Source: Lyngbya aestuarii BL J (GTDB lineage Bacteria; Cyanobacteriota; Cyanobacteriia; Cyanobacteriales; Microcoleaceae). Taken from it: 64,000 nucleotides of DNA. Location of the stretch: assembly GCF_000478195.2 (NCBI RefSeq), contig NZ_AUZM01000009.1, positions 62,001 through 126,000 on the forward strand, given 5' to 3'. Below, piece after piece: positions 17,718 through 26,871 of the stretch. The notes under the pieces were generated by a model. It was not told where the DNA came from and searched no databases. It saw nothing but the letters and a program-made list of their open reading frames with translations. The number at the start of each line of letters is the position of its first letter. Position 1 is the stretch's first letter. The position numbers and the translations under genes are program-made.

Positions 17718-19203
17718 TTACCTAAGTCCCATTAAATATCCATGTTTTTTTACAATTGAAAGCTTTATGAATTTAAAAGCAAGCCTTTGATCCTCAATTG
17801 AGTTCATTCCCTTAATATTCATATATGTTTCAAGAGCATCCGTCGCTAATTTACAAATTTCATTGACAGATTGTGAATCTATAGGGCTTACTCCATGTGC
17901 ATAGACACTTCTATTACGAATCTCAGCTATCTTCATAACCCTTCCTAAATTAATCTTAGGATTTTTAGCAATAGGGTCATCCAATGATCCTAGCAAACAA
18001 AGTGCGTCCACCATTGCCAATTTTTTCGGAAGACTATTATTGGCTGATTTACTATTATTTTTGGAATTACTATCACGAAATTCTATAAATTGATTTTGGA
18101 GATCATCAGTGTTGATATTGAATAATGAATAGTCAGGTTTATCAGCTTTAAAATCCTCGGATGATATATCTTGCAATGAATTATTAAAAACACTTTCTAA
18201 CGTCCTATAATATAAAAGAGCCGCAATATCATTCTGACTATTTTCTTTATATCTTTCTGCGCTAAAATAAAAGTTGAATAAAATATGAATACGGCTTCCA
18301 CTTGCTAATTGTTATAAACTTTCTAACTGACATTCAAAACGATATGAGTCAAATTCAAATATTGAAGAAAGTTGACCAAAAAAACTTCGTATTCTTTTGG
18401 AAAGCTCCCTGGATAATTTATATCCTTCTTGAAAATTAAAAGAGTTCCAAAGCATATATAATTTTGACAATTCAGAGCATAATTCGGCAGCACGAGGTTG
18501 TGTCATGCGGTTACTAGCTTGTTCAAATAGTGTCTGACTAATATCATATTTGCCTACATTGAAAAAATTAACAGCCCTATTAACCTCAACTTCTGAAAAA
18601 AGATCAACCGGGAGTTTTAATGGATTACCAACTAATTGAATATAAGTTGATTCAGGACGTGGCTTTCTAAATTCGCGCAGATATTCTTTGTAATCGATAT
18701 ATATTAAATTTATATCTAAAATGCCTGCCGCAATTGCCAATGCTCCACCCATAGTTTTCTTACCACCTGTAAGTTCAATAACAATGCGTGATCCTTTTGG
18801 GAATAGCCTTAAAGCCGCTTCCAATGCACGGTATATATCAGTGTTTGGTTTTTCAGAGAATGAATGATTCATAAAAATATGAATAAGATGGTATATTAGC
18901 ATATGTTTTAACTGTGTCTAGTAGATCTTTTGTTTCTTCTGTGTGAATTACAACTATCTTTTCTGGCTGGATAAATTGATGGGATAAAATTACTGTCTCT
19001 GGAGTAAAACCCAGAAGTGAAATTAATCCATCATATTGAGGTTCTTGATCATAATCTGCTTTAAATTTTTCTCGTATAAGTGGCAATAGCTCAGGCATAA
19101 TCTTGCGACAATAAAAATCTAGAGGAGCATCTGGTTCTTTAGCTGTTTTAAGCAAATTAATCCATTCATTTGTTAAATCAGAAATGGAGCTAGTATCTGT
19201 CAT
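17718..19203 (-). pseudogene. CRISPR ancillary CARF-HEPN protein (TIGR02710-like), interrupted
   Basis: The ATG at 19203 has a good AGGAG site 7 bases upstream and starts MTDTSSISDLTNEWINLL. The CARF-like N terminus (FTPETVILSHQF, KIVVIHTEETKDLLD) is followed by a frameshift near 18870. The next frame carries IELTGGKKTMGGALAIAAG, the TIGR02710/Csm6-like CARF motif. An in-frame TAA at 18314-18312 then interrupts, after which the same frame continues to a HEPN motif RNRSVYAHG (R-x4-H). Together this is one roughly 490-residue protein. Such proteins sense cyclic oligoadenylate from type III CRISPR and cut RNA. There are no cas10 genes or array in the window. It is either dead or wrongly assembled. 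Confidence 0.7.
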
Positions 19204-19782
19204 ATGTAAACTCCTATTGTATGCAAATCCTATACGTTCTGTGATCTTATCATCCAGATGCTTTTTAAGCAAGCGAAATTAATTATATAAATAACCGGAG
19301 TTCTGGTTAAGCTTAGTTATAGCGGCTTGTAAACAAGTCAATTTTCGGCTCACATTATGGGGTCAAACTAGCATTGCTGTTACGAGGGACAATAAACAAT
19401 AATGCCCGCAGCATTGGGCAAAAGTCTACACCGTGTTAAAGCCGAAGTGTCCCTAATGCCCCCTTCATTCCCGGTGTCTTTACGGTCGGGCAGTTCTGGA
19501 AGGGTGAGAGAAAATCTTAAAAAATATCCTCAAAATTATCACGATTTGACTTGGAGTGCCAACTGGTGAAGTTGAAAATTGCGATCGCAGAATTTCCCAT
19601 CTTCTACGTTATTATGTCCTCGTCGATCGCAATTCAAATGCTATTGCAATTTGGGGATGAAGATCGCCCAACGAATTAATAGTGGTTAAAACAATGCTGA
19701 AGGATAATTGATGATCGAATCGGGATTTAATTTACATTCTCATTAATAATTAGAAGATAAACCCTTGAAATTGTGAAGTTGT
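19204..19782. other. Intergenic region, no supported gene
   Basis: About 580 bases with no reading frame of merit. A GC-richer stretch (19370-19520) contains AATGCCCGCAGCATTGGGC, which can fold locally, but I cannot name an RNA family. HIP1-type GCGATCGC/CGATCGC words occur at 19580-19630. Confidence 0.4.
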
Positions 19783-20004
19783 ATGAGTGACTTGAAACGC
19801 TATTGGATTGTCGTCCACTATGAAACCGAGTTGACCGCAGAAACGGAGTGGGATGCTTGCCATAATATTCGTCTGGGCAATACGATTGTTGAAGAAGCGA
19901 GTATTGCTGCCCAAGAAATCCCGTCCGATGCCGATATCAAAGCGTTGATTACTCAAACGAGGCTTACCGTTCGCGATCAATGCGGCTCTGGCTATTATTC
20001 TTAA
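19783..20004 (+). CDS. Small hypothetical protein, 73 aa
   Basis: The frame starts MSDLKRYWIVVHYETELTAE and shows regular protein composition, with acidic helices and a short strand pair, but no signal peptide. The ribosome binding site is weak (GAAG 5-8 bases upstream). No family recognised; it stands alone between two larger units. Confidence 0.55.
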   Translation: MSDLKRYWIVVHYETELTAETEWDACHNIRLGNTIVEEASIAAQEIPSDADIKALITQTRLTVRDQCGSGYYS

Positions 20005-20164
20005 GCAATTGTATTACAAATTTCAGGATTTTTCCTTACTCAGACTAACTGCAAGTTGCCGACCCGTCTCTCAACACAACCAACGTGTCGGCGATCGCTA
20101 TCCGCCCCCAACTTCTTCTCAAACTGCGATCGCTTCAATGGGTTTAGAATGAAGATGGATACTC

Positions 20165-20524
20165 CTAAATCATTTCAATCCCATCGACACGGTTAGGATA
20201 AAAAGCGAGGTACTCTTTGATTTGTTCAACCGCCTGATCGGGATTTTCATAAGACCAAATGGCATTTTCGGCCGTTTTACCATCGACCGTAATGCTAAAA
20301 TAACTAGCATCTCCCTTGAAAGGGCAATGGGTGGAACGTTGGGTTGGCTGTAACCGTTCCATTACCACATCACTGCGAGGAATGTACTGCACGGGTGGTG
20401 ACATTCCTTCCCTCAGTTCCAAAGCTTGGGTTGTTTCTGCTATCGTCTGTCCGTTAAAGGTGACTTTGACTCGCTTCGGTTGAGGAGCGATCTTGATTAG
20501 ATGATTTGCGCCTGGAATTTTCAT
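20165..20524 (-). CDS. DUF427 domain protein
   Basis: The 119-residue protein matches the DUF427 pattern. VKVTFNGQTIAETTQALEL is followed by PPVQYIPRSDV, then STHCPFKGDASYFSI and AIWSYENPDQAVEQI, ending with FYPNRVDGIE. Family members are small, cytoplasmic and widespread in bacteria, without an established reaction. The gene is monocistronic and the length is normal. Confidence 0.9.
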   Translation of the reverse strand: MKIPGANHLIKIAPQPKRVKVTFNGQTIAETTQALELREGMSPPVQYIPRSDVVMERLQPTQRSTHCPFKGDASYFSITVDGKTAENAIWSYENPDQAVEQIKEYLAFYPNRVDGIEMI

Positions 20525-20659
20525 TGGCTTATTAACTACAACATTTTCAAGATATCAGATTGGGGGACGCTGAGAATATTAAGCATTCAATTGGTTTGAT
20601 TTAGAGTTTGATACCCGTTACATTTAAGGTAAAGCACCTGTCTCAGTAGCCTTCTACCG

Positions 20660-23600
20660 TCAAAAAGTGGATAATCCATTCCCAATTAAAATAAAAGGCG
20701 CCCAGTAATAAGGATGACTAAAACTATTGTCTTGAGTTGAATTTTGACTCAAATTTACTTGTGCTTGTCTCAAGGCTTCCGCTTTGGTATATTTCCCCGA
20801 CAATAAAGCATTATAAAACGCTTCCATAAACACCTGCGTTCCTTGGTCATCAACTATCCATAATGACGCAATGGTTGCCAACACTCCCGCCTGCTGCATC
20901 TGATAGCCAAGTCCCAAAATTTCTTCTCCATTTCCTAACTGTCCGCCAACTGCGGTTTGACAAGCACTCAGAATAACTAATGTCACATTGGGTAAGTTTA
21001 ACGTCTCAATTTCTCGTAACGTTAAGCGATCGCCATCTCCAAGTAAAATAAAAGAATCTTCAGGCTGACCCGGAACAAATGCGGCGTGAGTTGCTAAGTG
21101 TACGATAGTATGATCGTTGAGAAAAGGAATCACCGCATTCCGATTAAATTCTCGATTAATTAATGTTGTGGTTTGGGGAACTCGTTTGGCAATATTTTGA
21201 ACTTCTAACCCTGCATAAGTTAGTCCATCAAAAGAAAATTGCCGATTTCCCACCGTAACTTGATAATTTCCACTGCTAAATGCCCCCGCCAAAACTCTTA
21301 ATTCTTTGGAGTCTTGAGAACTTAGATCCGTCAGAGAAGCAGCCGTTATATTATTAATATTAAATCGTTCAATTAACCATTCATTTCCATCGTGAAGGGC
21401 AGAAATTGGAATATATCGCAATACACTATCCGGCGCATAAATAATCGTTTGAGCATTGGCTTGAGCCAGATCGCCTGCCAGGGGTTTAATTAAAATTTCA
21501 TAAAGGCGTTGAGCGGAAGTTTTTACTTGATTTAAAGGTACTGATGGACGCAAAATATCTAAGCGAAAATCTACAATCGCTTGATTTAATGCTTTTCGTT
21601 CAATCGTAACAGAACGATGAATGGGTGGATTAAAAGGCGTAACTAAAATCAGTTCAACTCGGTTCTCTAAAATAAGAGGATAAAGAAGTACAGCAGTTGG
21701 TTCAATTTGACGCAGTTGACGTTGTAATCGATTAAGATTGGGTAAGTCTAAGTTCTGACCTCCGGTGGTTTGGGAAAGTTGTTGTAATTTGGCTTGAACT
21801 TCTGGATTTTCGATAAAGTTATTGAAGCTTTGACGAACTTGCTGCTGAATATTTTCTAATTCAACAATGCGCCGATTTTGTTCCGGTGAACGTTCTTCTG
21901 GAGAAATCATCCGCAGTTCATTGAGTTCTGTTCCCAATTGAACGATTTGATTTTGAATTTGGGTATATTCTTGATAGGCTTGTTGTTCTTGGGGAAGAAG
22001 TTCAATTCCTTCGGACGTTTGATTATTTCCTCGAACATTATTTAAGTATTCATCTAATTCTTGAACTTTTAATAAATCTAAAACTTGCTGTGCTTCCAAA
22101 ACTCGATTTTGTTGTAAGAGTAAATCCGCCAAGCGGCGATAGATATCCGCCACCGTTCCGGTGTAAGACTGTTGCTGTTCTGTTGAAAGTCCGGAAATAT
22201 TTTGACGAATTGCTTCGGTGACATTGACCGACTTTTTATAAAAGATAATCGCCAGTTCTACTTTATTTTGTTTTTCAAAAATTGCCCCCATACTGCTGAG
22301 GGTTGAACGTTCCCCTTCGGGATTACCAATTTCCTGAAAAATTCCCAGTGCTTGTTGATAGGCGACTAAAGCTTCGGTTTCATTTCCTGAATTTTTATAA
22401 GCTAATCCTAGATTATTATAGGTCGTGGCTTCTCCAAAGCGATCACCTATATTCTGACGAATGATTAATGCTTGTTGGTAGACCTCAAGAGCTTGAGTAT
22501 ACTCTTGGTTAATATTGTAGATAAATCCAATATTATTTAGGCTATTTCCCTCTCCGGGTCGATCTCCAATCTCCCGCCGAATCTTTAAAGCTTGTTGATA
22601 AAATTCAAGGGCTTTGTTATACTGTTGTTGAACTTCATAAACCAATCCAATATTATTCAAAGCCTGTGCTTCGCCTGCGCGATCGCCTATTTCTTCACGC
22701 AGCGTTAAAGCCTGTTGATAGAATTTTAGGGCTTCATTGAACTGACCCAACGTATAATAAATAGCCCCAATACTATTAAGTGTATATCCTTCTCCCGCAC
22801 GATCGCCTATCTCCTGTCGAATCTTTAAAGACTGTTGATAAAAGTTCACGGCTTCTGTGTACTGACTTTGTGCTGAAGCGACTCCACCAAGATTCATTAA
22901 AGCAGAAGCTTCACCGGGACGATCACCAATTTTTTCACTGATAGCTAAAGCTTGGTGATAATAATCTTGTGCTTGAAAATATTCACCCCTATTTTGATAA
23001 ACTAACCCGATGTTACTCAGAGTAATTCCTTCCCCAATGCGATCGCCAACGGAACGACGAACTGCCAAAGCCTTCTGATAAATTTCTAAAGCTTGAGAAT
23101 ATTCACCAAGATTAATATAAGTTCCACCTAGATCGTTTAAAACTCGACCAATTCCTATTTTATCACCAATTTCCTCTTTAATTTTCAATGATTGTTGCAA
23201 CAACTTTTGCGCTTGAGAATATTGGCTAAGATTTTGATACACAACACCCAAACTGAGAAGAATGCGAGATTCAATATAGCGATCGCCAAACACTCTGCTG
23301 ATAGCCAGCGCTTTTTGATTGTATTCTAAGGCTTTAGAATAATTTCCTTGCCTATTGTAAACGATACCAATATTATTCAAAACAACCGCTTGAGGAGATT
23401 GTTGATTAAGTTCTTGCAAAATTGCTAACGCTTGTTGATGTAAAGACAAAGCTCTATTATAATCTCCTTGTCTTCGATAAACAACTCCCATATGATCCAA
23501 AGTTCGTCCTTCCGTATAGCTATCGCCAATTTTTTGACTCAGTTCAATGGCTTGCTGATAATATTTTAACGCTTCGGGAAATTGACTCAAACTATAAGCA

Positions 23601-24037
23601 ATCACTCCCCGTTCGCTCAACGCAGAGGCGATCAAATTTTGGTGATTTAAAGACTCTGCAATTTCTAAAGCTTGTTCAATTAATTCTGTGGCTTGAGAAT
23701 ATTGACTGAGTACGCGGTAAATCACTCCAATATTGAATAAGGTTTCGGCTTCACCCCTTTTATTATTGGTTTGTCGAAATAATTCGAGCGCTTGTTGGTA
23801 GGTTTTAAGAGCAGCCTGAAATTGACTGGTTTGAAATTGTCGCTCACCCGTTTCTAGTAATTGCTGAGTTGTCGGGTTGAGAGAAAGTTTTTCTCCCTGA
23901 ATCCATGAACTTTCTTGTTCGGTTATCGAATAAGTTTCTATTTTTGGTTGTAAAGATTTAGATAAGATCAGGATTTTATCTTGAATTAAACTCAACTCAA
24001 AAACTCCCGCAAAAATAACAATATTCAATAATTTCAT
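20660..24037 (-). CDS. TPR-repeat protein with C-terminal CHAT caspase-like protease
   Basis: The 1125-residue protein has a hydrophobic N terminus (LLNIVIFAGVFEL), then about fourteen Kinesin-light-chain-like TPR units (residues 60-620) of the form ALEFYQQALKIRREIGDRPG. A coiled linker follows, then a CHAT domain. The catalytic pair is visible as HLATHAAF (His about 980) and LSACQTAVGG (Cys about 1024). CHAT-TPR proteins are abundant in filamentous cyanobacteria and are thought to be clan CD peptidases that act on partner proteins. The DUF928 gene lies 30 bases upstream on the same strand, a common pairing. The gene seems intact. Confidence 0.92.
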   Translation of the reverse strand: MKLLNIVIFAGVFELSLIQDKILILSKSLQPKIETYSITEQESSWIQGEKLSLNPTTQQLLETGERQFQTSQFQAALKTYQQALELFRQTNNKRGEAETLFNIGVIYRVLSQYSQATELIEQALEIAESLNHQNLIASALSERGVIAYSLSQFPEALKYYQQAIELSQKIGDSYTEGRTLDHMGVVYRRQGDYNRALSLHQQALAILQELNQQSPQAVVLNNIGIVYNRQGNYSKALEYNQKALAISRVFGDRYIESRILLSLGVVYQNLSQYSQAQKLLQQSLKIKEEIGDKIGIGRVLNDLGGTYINLGEYSQALEIYQKALAVRRSVGDRIGEGITLSNIGLVYQNRGEYFQAQDYYHQALAISEKIGDRPGEASALMNLGGVASAQSQYTEAVNFYQQSLKIRQEIGDRAGEGYTLNSIGAIYYTLGQFNEALKFYQQALTLREEIGDRAGEAQALNNIGLVYEVQQQYNKALEFYQQALKIRREIGDRPGEGNSLNNIGFIYNINQEYTQALEVYQQALIIRQNIGDRFGEATTYNNLGLAYKNSGNETEALVAYQQALGIFQEIGNPEGERSTLSSMGAIFEKQNKVELAIIFYKKSVNVTEAIRQNISGLSTEQQQSYTGTVADIYRRLADLLLQQNRVLEAQQVLDLLKVQELDEYLNNVRGNNQTSEGIELLPQEQQAYQEYTQIQNQIVQLGTELNELRMISPEERSPEQNRRIVELENIQQQVRQSFNNFIENPEVQAKLQQLSQTTGGQNLDLPNLNRLQRQLRQIEPTAVLLYPLILENRVELILVTPFNPPIHRSVTIERKALNQAIVDFRLDILRPSVPLNQVKTSAQRLYEILIKPLAGDLAQANAQTIIYAPDSVLRYIPISALHDGNEWLIERFNINNITAASLTDLSSQDSKELRVLAGAFSSGNYQVTVGNRQFSFDGLTYAGLEVQNIAKRVPQTTTLINREFNRNAVIPFLNDHTIVHLATHAAFVPGQPEDSFILLGDGDRLTLREIETLNLPNVTLVILSACQTAVGGQLGNGEEILGLGYQMQQAGVLATIASLWIVDDQGTQVFMEAFYNALLSGKYTKAEALRQAQVNLSQNSTQDNSFSHPYYWAPFILIGNGLSTF

Positions 24038-24067
24038 AAGCTTGTTTTGATGGATTGGTGTAGAATT

Positions 24068-24931
24068 TTATCGACTTCCACCATCAGGGGTATGAGGAAT
24101 ACGTTGGTCTGCTGGTCGAAAGCCGGGAGGATTATGGGGGTTAAATTGGGTGTCACTTGTGACTTGATTTGGTGTTGTATTTAGCTCCGAACTTTCAAGA
24201 GAATCTTGTGTTTGGTTTTGATAAGTTGAAGCTTCAATTAATAGCAGAGGTACATCGGCAATTTTTTCGAGTCTAACAAAATGAAGCAATTCTTTCCATT
24301 CCTGAATTAAAGTTGTATCGTTAGGATTGGTACGGCGTAACTCAAATAAAGTGTATAGGGCTTCATACCAGATTCCGTTTTGATTATAGAGATTGAAACG
24401 TTCTTGAAGGTTGGCTTTTTCTAGAGCTTGAGATAATTCATCGTTAGGGCTAATTCGCGTTATTGGTACTTCTATATAATCAGAATATACCCGAGTAGAA
24501 TAAATATACCAGCGATAAGTTTTGTTGGGTTCTAAAGAAATAGATGTTTCATCTTGTTTGAGATTAATAGCTATGATACTTTCTTGAGGAGGAAGTTGAA
24601 TAATAGTTTTATAAATTACACGATCTTCTTCATCTTTCAAACCCATCTCAACGGGGGAGTTGGTTAAGGATTCTTTGGGTTGAGGAACGTAAACCAATAA
24701 GGTAGGATATTCAGCAACCGTTACTCCTCCTCTCACTGGAGTTAAGGCGATTAAACTCGAACCCTCCTTGAAAACACTTCCTCCTCGTGAACCTCCTCCT
24801 TCTCGATCAGCGGGTTTTGTGGTATCTGCGGGACGGAACTGACTGAGTTGCATGGAGATATTTGCTCGAACCTCTGTCCCCAGTCCCGTTAGGCTGAGTA
24901 AGGCGATCGCGCCAATGACCTTAAATCTCAT
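24068..24931 (-). CDS. DUF928 protein, probably secreted
   Basis: ATG at 24931 gives MRFKVIGAIALLSLTGLGTE, a signal peptide; a TTG three codons earlier is less likely. The mature part contains EGSSLIALTP and YRWYIYSTRVYSDYIEVPIT, typical for DUF928. A helical region LQERFNLYNQNGIWYEALYT follows, and the tail is low complexity. DUF928 genes regularly sit beside CHAT-TPR genes in cyanobacteria. The spacing here is 30 bases, so an operon is likely. The function is unknown; export to the periplasm is inferred from the signal. Confidence 0.85.
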   Translation of the reverse strand: MRFKVIGAIALLSLTGLGTEVRANISMQLSQFRPADTTKPADREGGGSRGGSVFKEGSSLIALTPVRGGVTVAEYPTLLVYVPQPKESLTNSPVEMGLKDEEDRVIYKTIIQLPPQESIIAINLKQDETSISLEPNKTYRWYIYSTRVYSDYIEVPITRISPNDELSQALEKANLQERFNLYNQNGIWYEALYTLFELRRTNPNDTTLIQEWKELLHFVRLEKIADVPLLLIEASTYQNQTQDSLESSELNTTPNQVTSDTQFNPHNPPGFRPADQRIPHTPDGGSR

Positions 24932-25067
24932 AGTTAACAATTACTTTTGATATCTTATCAATCATAAATGATTTTATGGGATTCACAATCTTACTCTAAA
25001 AAGGGCAATATTTTGTAGCTTCAGATCTGACTGTCTCAGGTTTTTAGGGTTACGGATCAAAAAGAGT

Positions 25068-25862
25068 CTATCGAAAACAAACAAAGATATTCCATTGTGG
25101 GGTTTCGACTAGCACCGCCTCACAAATCCCCGCATCCAGAAACTTTTGTTCCATTTGCAAGGTCTTAAAATCCCCCGTCGAGTCGGTATCAAGTTGGGTT
25201 AAATCAACCAATCCCCCCTTACCAAAATACCTCACACGGGCGAGAAAACCCAGTGACATCAACTCTTGAATAGTCGGCCCATTAACAATCGTATCAAACC
25301 ATTCACCAAAGTATTGTTTATGGGGTTTGAGTCGCCAGGGGGAAGCGGTGAACCCAATTTGAATGGAATTATTCAAGCTGTTTAAGAGTTTTTTATACTC
25401 GGAATACCAGCAAATTGTATGGGCTTCATCCCCAATAACAATATCAATATTTTGTGGATGTTGGCGACGGCTAAGGGATTGAATCCCCGCTAACTGAATG
25501 GGTCTATCTCGATTCTCCGAATATCCAGCTTTGATAATGCCAATGGCTTCCGTCGGTACACCAAACCGCATTAAAGTTTTAACGGTTTGTTCGATTAAAA
25601 ATTCCCGGTGCATCAGCAACAGAACCCGATGACGGGATGCCAACAAGTCGGCAATCATCGAGCAGAAGGTAGCCGTTTTCCCCGAACCTGTAGGGCTATA
25701 AACGAGGATGCGGTGAATACCCTGGTTGAGTTGATTGTAGACCTCATCCTTAATGGTTTGTTGATAGGGTCTGAGGATAATTGGGCTTTCTATTTGTGGG
25801 GAAGATAGCAAACTCAGTTGAAAATCTACGGGAATATCTCCGGGTTTAAAGGCTGCTGTCAT
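25068..25862 (-). pseudogene. SF2 DEAD/DEAH-type helicase, truncated after the first lobe
   Basis: The 264 residues contain LRPYQQTIKDEV (Q-like motif), Walker A YSPTGSGKT, motif Ia, DEAH (IVIGDEAHTICWYSEY) and motif III-like GFTASPWRLKPHK. This is the ERCC3/SSL2-like pattern. The protein then ends abruptly in NIFVCFR where the second RecA lobe should begin, so roughly half is missing. No downstream sequence restores it. It is probably inactive. Confidence 0.7.
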
Positions 25863-25979
25863 GGTTAATGTCCTGGTAGATTCTTTTTAATTTATGTGCA
25901 GTTTTTATGAGGTTAGGGAGTGCTTGTTGGGGTAAACAATCCCATAGTGTATTTGAGGTGTATTGGGTCGCATCGCTCA

Positions 25980-26315
25980 ATGTATGCGATCGCCACAACA
26001 AAAAAGCTCTACTGTAATTCTGTTGCTGCAAATGCACAGGGAATGCCACCAGAGCAATTTTTATCAATTAACTCTTGCCTAGACCTCAATGACCCTCCCG
26101 AATTTGAGAGACGAATTGATAGAGTCTCAGCAGGTGAGACACTTAGAAATTATGAATACCAGGCGTGGCGTTGGTATTTTGATCCCAATGCGGGACGCTT
26201 CCGAACCAAGCGAATGAGTTTTGTTTCTAACTTTCGTTTGATTCAGTATGCAGGTCAGCCATGTTGGTTGGGTCAAGTCTTACAAGCTGATGAAATGTCC
26301 GAACGTCGAGGTTAA
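25980..26315 (+). CDS. Small PAS-like domain protein
   Basis: The ATG at 25980 gives MYAIATTKKLYCNSVAANAQ and then DLHD-like DPPEFERRIDRV and LRNYEYQAWRWYFDP, ending FRLIQYAGQPCWLGQVLQ. This layout resembles stand-alone PAS-like proteins of about 110 residues found in many cyanobacteria. The longer frame starting at 25920 adds an unconvincing N terminus. Its ligand is unknown. It lies just upstream of the VMAP operon but 160 bases away, so linkage is uncertain. Confidence 0.65.
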   Translation: MYAIATTKKLYCNSVAANAQGMPPEQFLSINSCLDLNDPPEFERRIDRVSAGETLRNYEYQAWRWYFDPNAGRFRTKRMSFVSNFRLIQYAGQPCWLGQVLQADEMSERRG

Positions 26316-26479
26316 CGACCTGATTAAAATTTCCACAGCGTCGCCAATGCAGAACCCAGAACTTTTCTCCATCACAGCGATAAATTTGGAGTCCGGCACT
26401 TTCTAGTATAGGAGTTGCCAACACAAAGTAGCGTAGGATATACAGGATGAGGTGAAACTTTGCTGACAGGAGAAAGGTA

Positions 26480-26839
26480 ATGGCGGCACGACTGGTAAAA
26501 TTTCAGTTAGATGACGACGAACAATCCTTTGTCTATATGGAAGTAGATGAGAAACTTCCTATCCCTGAAAGCGTTGATGAGGATGAAGGGCTGATTGGAC
26601 TTGGAGATGAGACGGTGATACAAGCCAAACAAACACTCGCGAAAGCCCTTTCTAGCATTCAGCCTGTTGCCAACGCAATTATCAAAAAAGTTAAGGATTT
26701 AAACCAACCCGCAGATGCAGTTGAAGTCAAATTTGGGGTGAAGATGAGTGCGGGACTGGGGGCGGTCATCGCATCGGGTAGTGCAGAAGTGAATTACGAG
26801 ATTACCCTGAAATGGAATAACACACAGAAGAAACCCTAG
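26480..26839 (+). CDS. Trypsin-co-occurring domain protein (Trypco1, CU044_2847 family)
   Basis: The 119-residue protein starts after a strong AGGAGAAAGG site. It has beta strands at the start (LVKFQLDDDEQSFVYMEV), a helix ALSSIQPVANAIIKKVKDL, and the family's closing strand block VEVKFGVKMSAGLGAVIASG. Trypco1 proteins are small partners encoded beside trypsin-like proteases in bacterial conflict systems. The trypsin-VMAP gene begins 32 bases downstream. It probably modulates or delivers substrate to that protease, which is inference. Confidence 0.85.
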   Translation: MAARLVKFQLDDDEQSFVYMEVDEKLPIPESVDEDEGLIGLGDETVIQAKQTLAKALSSIQPVANAIIKKVKDLNQPADAVEVKFGVKMSAGLGAVIASGSAEVNYEITLKWNNTQKKP

Positions 26840-26871
26840 CTAGACATAAACCCCAAAGTTGATCATCTGTT

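Noticed and set aside
19370-19520. Structured RNA or riboswitch
   Set aside because: Only a weak local hairpin; no conserved riboswitch core could be recognised.
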